A stretch of DNA of 58,860 nucleotides from Fibrobacterota bacterium (GTDB lineage: Bacteria > Fibrobacterota > Fibrobacteria > UBA11236): the NCBI GenBank assembly GCA_028287465.1, contig JAQBPO010000007.1:1-58860 (forward strand). Direction: 5' to 3'. How positions within the stretch are numbered: position 1 is the first letter of the stretch; every line of letters begins with the position of its first letter. The notes below the pieces were generated by a model. That model saw only the letters and a program-made list of their open reading frames with translations, was not told the DNA's origin and searched no databases. The position numbers and the translations under genes are program-made. This document shows positions 17,312 to 26,558 of this stretch, one piece after another.

Positions 17312-20300
17312 CTAGAAAAGCCCCAGGTTGAAGCCGACCACGAAGCGCGGGTCCTGGACCTGCCCGATGTAATTCTTCCGGTCGCGGGCATCGTTGTCGA
17401 AATCCGATTCGCCCGGGCGCTTCTGGGTGCGGGGGTAATCGGAGCTGTACAGGTTGGCCGCCTTCAGGGCATTGTAAGGGACGAAGACCTGGCCGAAAAT
17501 AGTGCACGGCAGCTGGTGGTACAGCTTGAAATTGGCGGACAGGCGCAGGCCGAAATCCAGCAGCAGATGGTGTTCGCCGTTCTCCAGGGCCGCGACGATA
17601 TGTTCGGGCCGGGTTTCCAGGGTCGTTCCCCATTCGCCCATGGCCGTCAGCATGAACTGCTTGAGGGACGTGGTCGGCAGGCCGGGCAGGAAGGTGCCCG
17701 CCTTGAGCGGCACCTGGATCCCGTACTGGCCGAAGGCGAAGGATGAACCGGCCATGATGTCCCGGCCGCGGTAATTGAAATTATAGGGATAGCCGGACAT
17801 GCGGTAATATCCCAGGCGGTAGGAAAGGACCCAAAGGCCGGGCTCGGGCTGTTCCTCGAAGACGGTGTCGACCACGACGGTACCGTTGACCAGGCGCTCC
17901 GAGGAATGCACCGGCGTGGCCACGGTGGGGAACTTGTTCAGGAAGGACCCGGCCTCGGCGTTCGCGAAAAGCGAGAAGGCCTTGCCGACGGAAATCATGC
18001 CGGCCGTTCCCCCGTCCACGGACCAGGGATCGTATTGCTTCTGGCTGAAAACGGCCAGGGGCGCCGACTTGCCTTGCTGGGAAAGGGACAGGGAATTGAC
18101 GGAATCGAGTTCGATGAAATCCTTCCTGTAGGTGGCCCAGTATTTGTGCACCGTGCCCCATAGGCCGCCGCCGGTGGGGAGGTAGGTGCCCAGCATCCCT
18201 TTGGACCATCCCCAGCCGAGGTTGGTCTCGAAGTTGCGATGCTCGGGCGCATCGCGCAGGATGGTCGTGCGGGGCTGGCCCTGGGACCAGACCGAATCCC
18301 GGATGATGCGATGGAGCTCGGCGGACTCGGAAAAGTCCTGGGTGACGTGCTGGGCGAAATAGCTTCCCCCCGCCAGGAAGTTGTAGGGCAAGGGCGTGAC
18401 CACATTCGCCGCGTCCCGGGTGTACAGGGCATAGGAGTAGAGGCGGTCGACGAAGGCGATGCTGTCCACGCCGGTGGGGAACCCGCCCACCTGCTTGTCC
18501 ACGGTATTGGATTGCACCACGTCGTGGTATAGGGAGTAGTATAGCGACGGGGTCCAGGAAAAACGCGTATGCCTGATGGACGTGGCGGAAAGCGAGCCGG
18601 AATATTGGAACTGGTAGTTCAGGGGCGCGTCCAGGCTGGTGCGCTTGGTGAGGGCCCCCGAGACGGATTGCTGCCAGGCGCCGTAGGCCTCGCCGAAGGA
18701 TACGTTGAGGCCCAGGGCCAGATCCGAGTAGGACTTGTCGCCGGAGATGAAGACGGGCTGCACGGCCAGGAAGGGGGTGATGTCGAGGGCGACCTTGCGT
18801 CCCGAGTACTCCCCGGTCTCGAAGGACTTGGTGTAATCCTCCTTCTTGGGCTTGGCCAAGGGCAGGGAATCCGTCGGCGCGCCCAATACCATGCCCGTGC
18901 GGGTGAGGGCCAGGTTCTGCCGGTAGATGCGGAATTGCTGCCGGTGGTAGCCCTGGTAATAAAGCTCTCCTCCATGGACCACCGGTTCCGTGGCCTGGCC
19001 GGCCACATGGGTCGCGCGGTAGACGGTCGAATCCCCCGGGATCCGGGCGTAGACATCATAGACGCTGTAGGCGCTGTCCATGTTGTTCGCGGACCAGAGC
19101 AGGGTATCGTTCGAGAACCGGAGATTGCGGATGGCGCCGGCGCGCATGGGAGTGATGAAGGTGAGCTTCTGGGACTTGGCCAGGACCAGGGAATCCGGGA
19201 ACAGGGCCGAGTCCTTGACGGCCAGGAAGGGGTTGAATCCGGGGGCGTCCGCGTTGATGGAGGCTATGGCCTCCTTTTCGCCCGCGCCGAAGGTGAAGTA
19301 GATGGAGTCGCCCCTGGGGGTGAAACGCGGGTTGTAGACCTGCTCCCCGTTGGAGAAGTTGGTGATCTGCCAGTTCCGGCCCGCCGAATCCAGGAGGGTG
19401 AGGTTGCTGGAGCCGCCGTTCTTGCGCGAGTAGACGATCAGTTTCCGGGTGGGATGGTAGCTGGGGTAGGCCGCCCGCTCCTCCCAGGTGAGGCGATGCC
19501 ATTTGTCTTCCTCGCTCTTATTGGCGCGGAATTCGTATTCCCAGATGTCCGTGAATTGCGCCTCGGGACCCTGGCGCGTGGTCAGCAGGCGGGTATTGTC
19601 GTTATTGAACTCCAGGCCGGAGGAACCGTATTCCTTGCTGCGGCGGGCCTCCGGATCGCCGAAGCCTTCCAGGCCATGGCCGGAACCCGCCAGGCGCTGG
19701 GCCACGGGCCCGCCGGGAAAGGGGCCGAACCCGCGGCCCAGGGCCTGGGCGGGATTCGCGAACCGGGGCCGGGGCAGGAAGCCCGGAGATCCCGCGGCGG
19801 AACCGTTGCCCGGAAGGAACCCGTCGTTCTTGGGATCGGGGGCGGGGGAGGGAACGGGCATCGGATCAGGGCCCGGGGACGTGGTCGCGGGCGCGCTCGC
19901 GGGTTTATCCACCGGGCTGGCGGATTTGGCGACGCTTCCGCCCTTCACCTTCTTCCAATAGATCCAGTTCAAGGGGTAACGGCGGTTGTCCGCATTGCCC
20001 AGCCATGCCATGTATTCGCCGTCCGGGGAAAAGGCCAGGTTCTGCTGGAAGCCTCCCACCATGTCGATGTCGGCCAAGGTATCCTTCGGGATCTCCTTGA
20101 AGTCCGCGTAACGATCGGCAAGCGACTTCTTCCAGTCCTCGAACAGGTCGGGCAGGGAACGGCCGAAGGCCTTATGGACGGAGTAGGAGAAGTTCGCCAG
20201 GGGCTTGGGCCGGGCCAGATCGCGCACCTTGTCCTCGCCGAAGCGGTCCTTGAGGTAGATGAGGAAGGCGTAGCCGGTATTGTAGCAACGCTCGGCCTGG

Positions 20301-20965
20301 GTCCAATCCTCGTCGCCCTCGAAGGTCTCGATGAAATCCAGGGTCGGCAGGGTGCCGGTCAGGTAGGCGTCCCGCACCACCATGTCCCGCTGGGAATCCC
20401 AGGTATCGTTCCCGTTCATGTAGGCTTCGAACTGGGCGATGCCTTCCACGTACCAGGTGGGGGCCACCAGCGGGATCCAGGGAAGGTGGAAGGAGTAATT
20501 GATCTTGTCCGTGTAATTGTAGGTGCTGCCGTACAGCTCGACCGCGTCCACAGGGGAAAGGAAGGCCGCGCGGCGCAGGGAGAAAACGTGGGCCAGTTCG
20601 TGGGTCACCACGTTCCGGATCCAAGCCTGCCGGTTGCGCATCACCCAATCCATATGCGGGGCGAAGATGGCCACCCGGGAGAAATTGTAGATGGCGTACC
20701 CGTTCGCATCGTCCCCTTCATCGGTGATCTTGATATCGATACGCTGGTAATTGTCGTAGGCGTCATAGGCCTTCGCCAGGGTGGGCCATACCGACTCCGC
20801 CACCTTGAGCACCTCTCCCGCCATCTGCTCATGCTTCTTTTCATAGGCCACCCGGTAATGCGTGGTCTCCAGGGTGAGCATTTTCTCGGCGATGGCCGGG
20901 GCAACGCCGCCGATAAACGCGTACATGCAGAGGAGGGATGCGAAACGGAGGGTGGGTTTTTGCAT
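17312..20965 (-). CDS. Large exported protein: gluzincin-type metalloprotease, TolB-like propeller, C-terminal barrel
   Basis: This 1217-residue protein has a signal peptide (about 1-26, ending APAIA). A peptidase-MA-like zinc protease domain (about 30-260) contains H122-E-L-A-H126 and the downstream Glu174 in YVEGIAQFE, as in gluzincins. PD40/TolB-type propeller repeats (about 310-700, such as DGEYMAWLGN, YNPRFTPRGDSIYFTFG) are interrupted by a Pro/Gly-rich insert at about 355-410. The C-terminal third is rich in alternating aromatic strands and ends RFVVGFNLGLF, the terminal Phe of an outer-membrane barrel. It probably acts at the cell surface or in the outer membrane. An ATG at 20965 is chosen over an upstream TTG. 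The substrate is unknown. Confidence 0.78.
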   Translation of the reverse strand: MQKPTLRFASLLCMYAFIGGVAPAIAEKMLTLETTHYRVAYEKKHEQMAGEVLKVAESVWPTLAKAYDAYDNYQRIDIKITDEGDDANGYAIYNFSRVAIFAPHMDWVMRNRQAWIRNVVTHELAHVFSLRRAAFLSPVDAVELYGSTYNYTDKINYSFHLPWIPLVAPTWYVEGIAQFEAYMNGNDTWDSQRDMVVRDAYLTGTLPTLDFIETFEGDEDWTQAERCYNTGYAFLIYLKDRFGEDKVRDLARPKPLANFSYSVHKAFGRSLPDLFEDWKKSLADRYADFKEIPKDTLADIDMVGGFQQNLAFSPDGEYMAWLGNADNRRYPLNWIYWKKVKGGSVAKSASPVDKPASAPATTSPGPDPMPVPSPAPDPKNDGFLPGNGSAAGSPGFLPRPRFANPAQALGRGFGPFPGGPVAQRLAGSGHGLEGFGDPEARRSKEYGSSGLEFNNDNTRLLTTRQGPEAQFTDIWEYEFRANKSEEDKWHRLTWEERAAYPSYHPTRKLIVYSRKNGGSSNLTLLDSAGRNWQITNFSNGEQVYNPRFTPRGDSIYFTFGAGEKEAIASINADAPGFNPFLAVKDSALFPDSLVLAKSQKLTFITPMRAGAIRNLRFSNDTLLWSANNMDSAYSVYDVYARIPGDSTVYRATHVAGQATEPVVHGGELYYQGYHRQQFRIYRQNLALTRTGMVLGAPTDSLPLAKPKKEDYTKSFETGEYSGRKVALDITPFLAVQPVFISGDKSYSDLALGLNVSFGEAYGAWQQSVSGALTKRTSLDAPLNYQFQYSGSLSATSIRHTRFSWTPSLYYSLYHDVVQSNTVDKQVGGFPTGVDSIAFVDRLYSYALYTRDAANVVTPLPYNFLAGGSYFAQHVTQDFSESAELHRIIRDSVWSQGQPRTTILRDAPEHRNFETNLGWGWSKGMLGTYLPTGGGLWGTVHKYWATYRKDFIELDSVNSLSLSQQGKSAPLAVFSQKQYDPWSVDGGTAGMISVGKAFSLFANAEAGSFLNKFPTVATPVHSSERLVNGTVVVDTVFEEQPEPGLWVLSYRLGYYRMSGYPYNFNYRGRDIMAGSSFAFGQYGIQVPLKAGTFLPGLPTTSLKQFMLTAMGEWGTTLETRPEHIVAALENGEHHLLLDFGLRLSANFKLYHQLPCTIFGQVFVPYNALKAANLYSSDYPRTQKRPGESDFDNDARDRKNYIGQVQDPRFVVGFNLGLF

Positions 20966-21070
20966 AGTTACCAAATGTAAGTCCAGGAGGGGGAAGAGAC
21001 AACCATATCAATGGGTTAGGCGGCCTCGGCGCCCCCGAAAGGAGCTGTCGAAGCGCGCGGCGGACCGGTC

Positions 21071-22060
21071 CTAGAGGAAGGTTCGCGCGATCGCGAGGGC
21101 CCGCCCTCCGTAGGCGCCGCCGAAGAGGAGGAAATGGTTCAACACATGGTAAAGCTGGTAGAGCGGAACGCGCTCCCGCCAGCCTTCCGGCAAGGGCCAG
21201 GCCTCCTGGTATGCGGCCAGGACCGTTTCCGGGAATCCGCCGAAGAGCAGCATCATCCCCCATTCGGCTTCCCGATCCGCGCAATAGGCGGCCGGGTCCA
21301 CCAAGGTGGGCCCGTTCACCGCCGCCATGAAATTGCCGCTCCAGAGATCACCGTGGATCAGGGAGGGAGCGGGCTTGTGCGCGAGCAGTTCCGGGAACCG
21401 TTCCATCAGCTTGGCATAGTCCCGGATTTCGGCCGCGCCCAGGTCTCCCCGTTTCCCCAGGCGATCGACCAGGGCCCCGATGCGGCGCTGGGCGTAGAAC
21501 TCCGGCCAGGAATCGCTCCAGGCGTTCTCCTGCAGGGTCAGGCCGCAGTAATTGTCGCGATCGAATCCGAACCGTTCCTCGCCGGCATGGTGCAACTCGG
21601 CAAGGCCGCGGCCCAGGAGCTCCCAGGTCCGCTTGGAAGGGCCGTCCGCATCCGACTCCAGGTATTCCAGCACCAGCAGGGACGGTCTGAGCGGGGTTTG
21701 GGGCTCTTGCGCCGGGATCGGGGCATCGAGAGATTGGCGGGCGACGGGCGCGTCCGGGGACAAGGCGATGGAGCGGGGGATCCTCAGGGACGTGCCGCTG
21801 CCGGCCAACGCGGCCAGGCCTTCGGCTTCGCGGCGGAACATGCCCGGGGGCGCGGTGGGATTCCATTTGCAGAAATAAACGCCGGAAGCGGTGCGCAGGA
21901 GGAAGGTCTGGTTGATGGACCCGCCCGGGATCGCCTCCAGGCCCACGAGGACGGGAGCCGGCCGGCCCGCGTCGCGGAACGCCGCATCCAGGGCGGAGCG
22001 GAAGCCTTCAGGGGGAGGCTGGTGCATCCCTTGCCGCATCCCCGGTATGCCGTCCGCCAT
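21071..22060 (-). CDS. Fructosamine kinase family protein
   Basis: The protein has about 329 residues with the aminoglycoside-phosphotransferase-like fold of the fructosamine-3-kinase family. These enzymes phosphorylate ketoamine adducts on proteins so that the sugar falls off (deglycation). The nucleotide lobe begins GGSINQTFLLRTASGVYFCKWN. The catalytic loop is SLIHGDLWSGNFM, with the metal-binding Asp in VDPAAYCADREAEWGM. Start codons at 22060, 22039 and 22027 are all possible and overlap the preceding phosphatase gene by 20-53 bp; AAGGG abuts the last. It is the final gene of the trp operon, coupled by overlap to a low-molecular-weight phosphatase, a pairing also found elsewhere. Confidence 0.87.
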   Translation of the reverse strand: MADGIPGMRQGMHQPPPEGFRSALDAAFRDAGRPAPVLVGLEAIPGGSINQTFLLRTASGVYFCKWNPTAPPGMFRREAEGLAALAGSGTSLRIPRSIALSPDAPVARQSLDAPIPAQEPQTPLRPSLLVLEYLESDADGPSKRTWELLGRGLAELHHAGEERFGFDRDNYCGLTLQENAWSDSWPEFYAQRRIGALVDRLGKRGDLGAAEIRDYAKLMERFPELLAHKPAPSLIHGDLWSGNFMAAVNGPTLVDPAAYCADREAEWGMMLLFGGFPETVLAAYQEAWPLPEGWRERVPLYQLYHVLNHFLLFGGAYGGRALAIARTFL

Positions 22061-22538
22061 CCTTCGAGGCGCCGCCTTCCAAGGTCTCGAGGAGACGGGA
22101 GCAGCAGCGATCGAGCATCTCGTAGACATTGTCGAATTCGAACGGTCCGCCGTAATAGGGATCGGGAACGTCCGCGCCGCGATCGCCGGCGGCATCGAAA
22201 TCGCGCATGAGCTTGACCTTGTCCCGGTACTTGGCGGGGCTCAACTCCAGCAGATCCCGGCGGTTGTTGCCGTCCATGGCCAGGATGAGATCGAATTCCT
22301 CGAAGTCGCTCTTGCGCACCTGGCGCCCCAGGCTGGGCAGGGCCACGCCGCGCTTCCTGGCCACGTTGATGGACCGCGTATCGGGAGGATTCCCCACGTG
22401 CCAGTCGCCGGTGCCGGCGGAATCGGCCGTATACCGGCCTTCCAGGCCGCGCGCTTTCACCTGGTGCAGGAAGATGCCTTCCGCGAGGGGGGAACGGCAG
22501 ATGTTCCCCAGGCAGACGAACAGGATCCGGCCGCTCAA
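22008..22538 (-). CDS. Low-molecular-weight protein-tyrosine-phosphatase family protein
   Basis: The 176-residue protein has the catalytic P-loop CLGNICRSP (Cys9, Arg15) and the general-acid Asp126 in DPYYGG, the two defining features of this phosphatase family. It probably removes phosphate from Tyr of bacterial proteins or from small phospho-substrates. The start is TTG, which overlaps the stop of trpC (TTGA at 22535-22538), so it is translated as a read-on from the trp genes. About 25 extra polar residues follow the usual C-terminus. In some bacteria relatives act with fructosamine kinases, and the next gene here is one, suggesting a shared repair role; that is inference. Confidence 0.9.
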   Translation of the reverse strand: MSGRILFVCLGNICRSPLAEGIFLHQVKARGLEGRYTADSAGTGDWHVGNPPDTRSINVARKRGVALPSLGRQVRKSDFEEFDLILAMDGNNRRDLLELSPAKYRDKVKLMRDFDAAGDRGADVPDPYYGGPFEFDNVYEMLDRCCSRLLETLEGGASKDGGRHTGDAARDAPASP

Positions 22539-23344
22539 AACGCGAGCATCTCCTTGAGGGCCGCGGTCACGTCCTTCTGCTTCATCAGGCTCTCGCCTAT
22601 GAGGGCGGCCTGGACCTTGGCTGCCACCAGGGCCTCCAGGTCCGAGCGCTTGAAGATGCCGGATTCGGCCACCACGGGGATGCCGTCCGGGATCAGGGGC
22701 CTCAGCTTGAAGGTCGTCTCCAGGGAGGTGTGGAAGGTCTTGAGATCGCGGTTGTTGATGCCGATGATGGGCGAGCCCGCGTCGAGCGCGATCTTCACCT
22801 CATCCTCGGTATGCGCTTCCACCAGGGGCGTGAGCCCGAGCTCGCCGCCCAGGGCGATCATGTCCGCGAGCTGCTTAGGCTTGAGGCAGGCCACGATGAG
22901 CAGGTAGGCGCTGGCGCCCAGGACCTTGGCCTCGTGGATCTGGTAGGTATCGACGATGAAGTCCTTGCGCAGGGTGGGGAGTTCCACGTTGCGGGAGATG
23001 TCGCGCAGGTAGCGATCGTGCCCGAGGAAATGATCCTCTTCCGTGAGGATGGAGAGGGCGGAGGCGCCGCCCGCCAGGTAGGCCTTGGCGATTTCCAGGG
23101 GCTTGAAATCCTGGCGTATGATGCCGCGCGAGGGGGAAGCCTTCTTGACCTCGGCGATCACGTGGATGCCGGTCCCGCCGGTGGAGCTGGCCTTGGGCGC
23201 GCTCAGGACGGTCAGGAAATTCAGCGCGGGGGCGGGGAGGGAACGGGCCTTGGCCTCCATGTCCTCCGCGGACACGGATTTCTTCAGGTCAACCAGCCTG
23301 GCGGACTTCGCTTTGATGATCTTGTCGAGGATGCTGGTTCCCAT
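22535..23344 (-). CDS. trpC: Indole-3-glycerol phosphate synthase
   Basis: This 269-residue TIM-barrel enzyme closes the indole ring in tryptophan synthesis. Hallmarks are the N-terminal helix with KIIKAKSARL, then VIAEVKKASPSRGIIRQDF with the catalytic Lys, LSILTEEDHFLG, LRKDFIVDTYQIHEAKVLGA with the second catalytic Lys and Glu, GINNRDLKTF, VAESGI and the phosphate-binding AALIGESLMK. It is the single-function type with no fused TrpF. It begins 27 bp after trpD and its stop overlaps the next gene's TTG start. Confidence 0.96.
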   Translation of the reverse strand: MGTSILDKIIKAKSARLVDLKKSVSAEDMEAKARSLPAPALNFLTVLSAPKASSTGGTGIHVIAEVKKASPSRGIIRQDFKPLEIAKAYLAGGASALSILTEEDHFLGHDRYLRDISRNVELPTLRKDFIVDTYQIHEAKVLGASAYLLIVACLKPKQLADMIALGGELGLTPLVEAHTEDEVKIALDAGSPIIGINNRDLKTFHTSLETTFKLRPLIPDGIPVVAESGIFKRSDLEALVAAKVQAALIGESLMKQKDVTAALKEMLAF

Positions 23345-23371
23345 GCAATACGGCCCGTAGGAAGGATTATA

Positions 23372-24394
23372 TCATGAAGCGGGGAAGGAACGCGAGCGGG
23401 AAACCCAGGACTCCAGGGTCTTCTTCGCCGCGCCGGAGGCCACGGACGTCCGCGCCAGGGCCACGCCGCCCTTGAGATCCGTAGCCAGACCGCCCAGGTA
23501 GATGGCCGCGCCGGCGTTGAGCAGAACGATATCGAGGGCCGGTCCCGGCTTCCCGTCCAGCACCCCGCGGATGATGGCCGCGTTCACGGGCGCATCCCCG
23601 CCGGTCAGGTCCGAGGCCGCGCACAGGGAGAATCCCAGGTCCTGGGGATTGAGGATGTACTCGTCCACCCGGCCGTCCTTGAGTTCGGCCACCTTGGTGG
23701 GCGCGGTCAGGCTGATCTCGTCCATGCCGTCCGTACCCGCCACCACCATGACATGCTCGGAGCCCAGCTCGTCCAGCACATGGGCCAGGGTGGATGTAAG
23801 GTCCATGTCGTAGACGCCGATGAGCTGCCGCTTGGCCCGCGCCGGGTTGAGCATCGGCCCGAGCAGGTTGAAGATGGTGCGCTGGCCCAGTTCCTGGCGC
23901 GCTCCCGACACGTACTTGAAGGAGGAATGCAGCTTGAACGCGAACAGGAAGCCGATGCGGCATTCGTCCACGCATACGCCCACCTGCTCCGGAGTCAGCT
24001 CCAGGTTGACGCCCAGCTCCTGGAGCACGTTGGCGCTCCCGCATTTGCTGCTCATGGCCCGGTTGCCGTGCTTGGCCACCGCCACGCCGCCGCCCGCCGC
24101 CACGATGGCTGCCGCGGTGGAGATGTTGAAGGATCCGCTATGATCGCCGCCGGTGCCGCAGGTGTCCACCAGGGGCTTGGCCGAGGTGGGGACCACGGTC
24201 GCCTTCTCGCGCAGGATGGTCACGGCCGCCGCGATCTCCTGGGGCGTCTCGCCCTTGATGCGCAAGGCGATGAGGAAGGCGCCGATCTGGGCCGGGGTCC
24301 ATTGGCCGTCCATGAGGCCGTTCATCGCGCCCTGCATCTCGCCGAAGGTCAGGTCTTCGCCCTTGATCAATTTTCCGAGCAGGGGAGCGATCAT
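23372..24394 (-). CDS. trpD: Anthranilate phosphoribosyltransferase
   Basis: This 340-residue enzyme transfers the phosphoribosyl group to anthranilate, the second step of the tryptophan branch. The PRPP-binding loop DTCGTGGDHSGSFNIST lies near residue 77-93, followed by KHGNRAMSSKCGSANVLQELG and NLLGPMLNPA, all diagnostic. The helical N-terminal domain (FGEMQGAMNGLMDGQWTPAQIGAFL) is complete. The gene begins one base before trpG ends its frame region (spacing of 1 bp), and it stands alone rather than fused to TrpG. Confidence 0.96.
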   Translation of the reverse strand: MIAPLLGKLIKGEDLTFGEMQGAMNGLMDGQWTPAQIGAFLIALRIKGETPQEIAAAVTILREKATVVPTSAKPLVDTCGTGGDHSGSFNISTAAAIVAAGGGVAVAKHGNRAMSSKCGSANVLQELGVNLELTPEQVGVCVDECRIGFLFAFKLHSSFKYVSGARQELGQRTIFNLLGPMLNPARAKRQLIGVYDMDLTSTLAHVLDELGSEHVMVVAGTDGMDEISLTAPTKVAELKDGRVDEYILNPQDLGFSLCAASDLTGGDAPVNAAIIRGVLDGKPGPALDIVLLNAGAAIYLGGLATDLKGGVALARTSVASGAAKKTLESWVSRSRSFPAS

Positions 24395-24395
24395 C

Positions 24396-24995
24396 TCAAG
24401 CGCCTTTCATGGCGAGGAAGTTCCGGATCATGGCCTTGCCGTGCTCGGTCAGGATGGATTCCGGATGGAATTGCACGCCGTGGATGGGGCGGCTCTTGTG
24501 GCGCATGGCCATGATCAGGGACGCGTCCCCGGCGGCCTTGGCGGCTTCGTCCTGGCAGGTGGCCGTGATCTCGAGATCCGGCGGCAGGCTGGACTTTTCC
24601 ACGATCAGGGAATGGTAGCGCGTGGCCGTGAAGGCGCGGGGCAGGCCCGCGAAGAGGCCCATGGAATCGCACTCGATGGTGGAAAGCTTGCCGTGCATCG
24701 GGGCCGGGGCGCGGATCACCTTGCCCCCGAAGGCTTCGCCCATGGCCTGATGGCCCAGGCAGACGCCCAGCAAGGGGATGGAGGCCGGGACTTCCCGGAT
24801 AAGGTCCACGGAGATGCCGGCCTCGGAAGGCGTGCAGGGACCGGGCGAGACCACGATATGGGTCGGCTTCATGGCGATGGCCTCGCCAACGGTGAGCTGA
24901 TCGTTGCGGACGACCTTGAGATCGGGATCGATCTCCCCGATGTACTGCATCAGGTTGAAGGTGAAGGAGTCGTAATTGTCGAGTATGAGGATCAT
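24396..24995 (-). CDS. trpG: Anthranilate synthase glutaminase subunit
   Basis: The 199-residue class I glutamine amidotransferase supplies ammonia to TrpE. The catalytic triad is visible: Cys79 in GVCLGHQAMGEAFGG, His177 and Glu179 in GVQFHPESI. It opens with the typical LILDNYDSFTFNLMQYIGE. The start overlaps the stop of trpE by four bases (ATGA), which keeps the two subunits in step. A PabA role as the glutaminase for p-aminobenzoate synthesis may also be shared, as in several bacteria. Confidence 0.95.
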   Translation of the reverse strand: MILILDNYDSFTFNLMQYIGEIDPDLKVVRNDQLTVGEAIAMKPTHIVVSPGPCTPSEAGISVDLIREVPASIPLLGVCLGHQAMGEAFGGKVIRAPAPMHGKLSTIECDSMGLFAGLPRAFTATRYHSLIVEKSSLPPDLEITATCQDEAAKAAGDASLIMAMRHKSRPIHGVQFHPESILTEHGKAMIRNFLAMKGA

Positions 24996-26455
24996 ATCTT
25001 CCCCGCCGCGTCGACCGCGCGCATCAAGGCTTGCGCCTTATGCCGCGTCTCTTCGTATTCCATCTGGGGATCGGAATCCGCCACGATGCCGCCTCCGGCC
25101 TGCACGTAGGCCATGCCGTCCTTGATGAGCATGGTGCGGATGGCGATGCAGGAGTCCAGGTTGCCGCGGAAGTCCATGTAGCAGATGGCTCCCCCGTAGA
25201 GGCCGCGGCGGTGGGGCTCCAGGCCGTCGATGATTTCCATGGCCCTGATCTTGGGCGCTCCGGAAAGCGTTCCCGCGGGCAGGCAGGACATCAGGGCGCG
25301 CAGGGGATGGAAATCCCGCTTGAGCTTGCCCTGCACCACGGAGACGATATGCATCACGTTGCTGAAACGCTCCACGCCCATGAACTGGGTCACGCGCACG
25401 GTACCGTATTCGGATACGCGGCCGATATCGTTGCGGCCCAGATCGACCAGCATCAGGTGCTCGGCGCGCTCCTTGGCGTCCGCCAGCAGTTCCTTCTCGA
25501 GGGCCTTGTCCTCGGCCTCGTCCTTGCCGCGGCGGCGCGTGCCCGCGATGGGCTTGGTCTCGGCCTCGCCGTTCTGGACCTTCACCAGGGTCTCGGGCGA
25601 TGCGCCCACGATCTCGAAGTCCCCGTAGTCCAGGTAATACATGTAGGGCGAGGGGTTGATGGAACGCAGGGCGCGGTAGATGGACAGCGCGCTGGCTTCC
25701 GGTTTGGTCGTGAAGCGCTGGGACAGCACGATCTGGAAGGCGTCCCCGGCCTTGATGTATTCCTTGCACTTCTCCACCCCGGCCTTGAAGCCCTCCTGGG
25801 TGAAATTGGATTCCCATTGGGCGGGCTTGCCCCCGCCATGGACATGGTCGAGGGCGGGCAGGGCCCGGGCCAGGTCCGCTTCCAGCTGGGTGATCTTGGC
25901 CGCGGCGGATTTGTACGCCTCTTCCAGGGAAGGGAACTCGTCCGTGAGCACATTGGAGACGATGCTGAGCTTATGCTTGATATGATCGAAGACGAGGAAG
26001 GATTCGTAGATGCCGAAATGCATGTCCGGCAGGTGGAAGTCGTCCTTGCCGTTGGCGGGGATGTCCTCGATCAGGCGGATGGCGTCGTAGCAGACGAAAC
26101 CCACCGCGCCGCCGGAGAAGGGGGGCAGTTCCGGATCGGCCGCGCCGCGGAACCGATCCATGAAGGCCTGCAATTCCACCAGGGGATCCCCTTCGATGTC
26201 CTTGCGTTCCTTGCCGCGGATCTCGATATGCCGGCCCTTGGCCGTGAAGGTATACAGCGGATCCTTGCCCAGGAAGGAGAAGCGGGCCAATTTTTCGCCC
26301 ACCTCCACGCTTTCCAGGAGGAATACGCGATGGCCCGGCCGCTTCAATTTCAAAAGGGCGGTGATGGGCGTATCCAGGTCCGGAAGGAAATCCTTATGGA
26401 GCGGAATGACGTTCGCGTGGGCGGCCAAGGGCCGGATATCTTCCAATGTCTTCAT
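24992..26455 (-). CDS. trpE: Anthranilate synthase component I
   Basis: This 487-residue chorismate-using enzyme makes anthranilate with TrpG. The N-terminal feedback site for tryptophan, LLES plus the following Arg (VFLLESVEVGEKLARFSFLG), is conserved, so product inhibition is likely. Catalytic motifs include KAGDAFQIVLSQRF, SPETLVKV, PIAGTRRRG, DLGRNDIGRVSEYG, and GTLSGAPKIRAMEIIDGLE near the C-terminus. It is the first gene of trpE-G-D-C. No leader peptide rich in Trp or T-box is evident in the 103 bp between it and the divergent protease gene; trpF, trpB and trpA are not in the window. Confidence 0.96.
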   Translation of the reverse strand: MKTLEDIRPLAAHANVIPLHKDFLPDLDTPITALLKLKRPGHRVFLLESVEVGEKLARFSFLGKDPLYTFTAKGRHIEIRGKERKDIEGDPLVELQAFMDRFRGAADPELPPFSGGAVGFVCYDAIRLIEDIPANGKDDFHLPDMHFGIYESFLVFDHIKHKLSIVSNVLTDEFPSLEEAYKSAAAKITQLEADLARALPALDHVHGGGKPAQWESNFTQEGFKAGVEKCKEYIKAGDAFQIVLSQRFTTKPEASALSIYRALRSINPSPYMYYLDYGDFEIVGASPETLVKVQNGEAETKPIAGTRRRGKDEAEDKALEKELLADAKERAEHLMLVDLGRNDIGRVSEYGTVRVTQFMGVERFSNVMHIVSVVQGKLKRDFHPLRALMSCLPAGTLSGAPKIRAMEIIDGLEPHRRGLYGGAICYMDFRGNLDSCIAIRTMLIKDGMAYVQAGGGIVADSDPQMEYEETRHKAQALMRAVDAAGKI

Positions 26456-26558
26456 GGCTTAGGGGAATCTACTTAAATCCTGAAAAAAGGGCATTCCGGG
26501 CGCGGGCTCCGCCTTCCGATAAGGCGCGCGACCCCCGAATTAGTTAGAATATAGGGCA

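Noticed and set aside
15924-17633. A 569-residue minus-strand open frame overlapping the PLP-enzyme gene
   Set aside because: It is another frame of the same DNA, Arg/Gly/His/Pro-rich, and it contradicts the well-supported Cys/Met-metabolism enzyme and barrel protein.
18569-20980. An 803-residue plus-strand open frame opposite the metalloprotease/barrel gene
   Set aside because: This is the same GC-driven shadow effect; composition is Gly/Arg/Val-rich with no domain, and the minus-strand protein has clear motifs and a signal peptide.
26456-26558. Attenuator or Trp-rich leader peptide upstream of trpE
   Set aside because: There are just 103 bp shared with a divergent gene; no tandem Trp codons and no alternative hairpins were seen.
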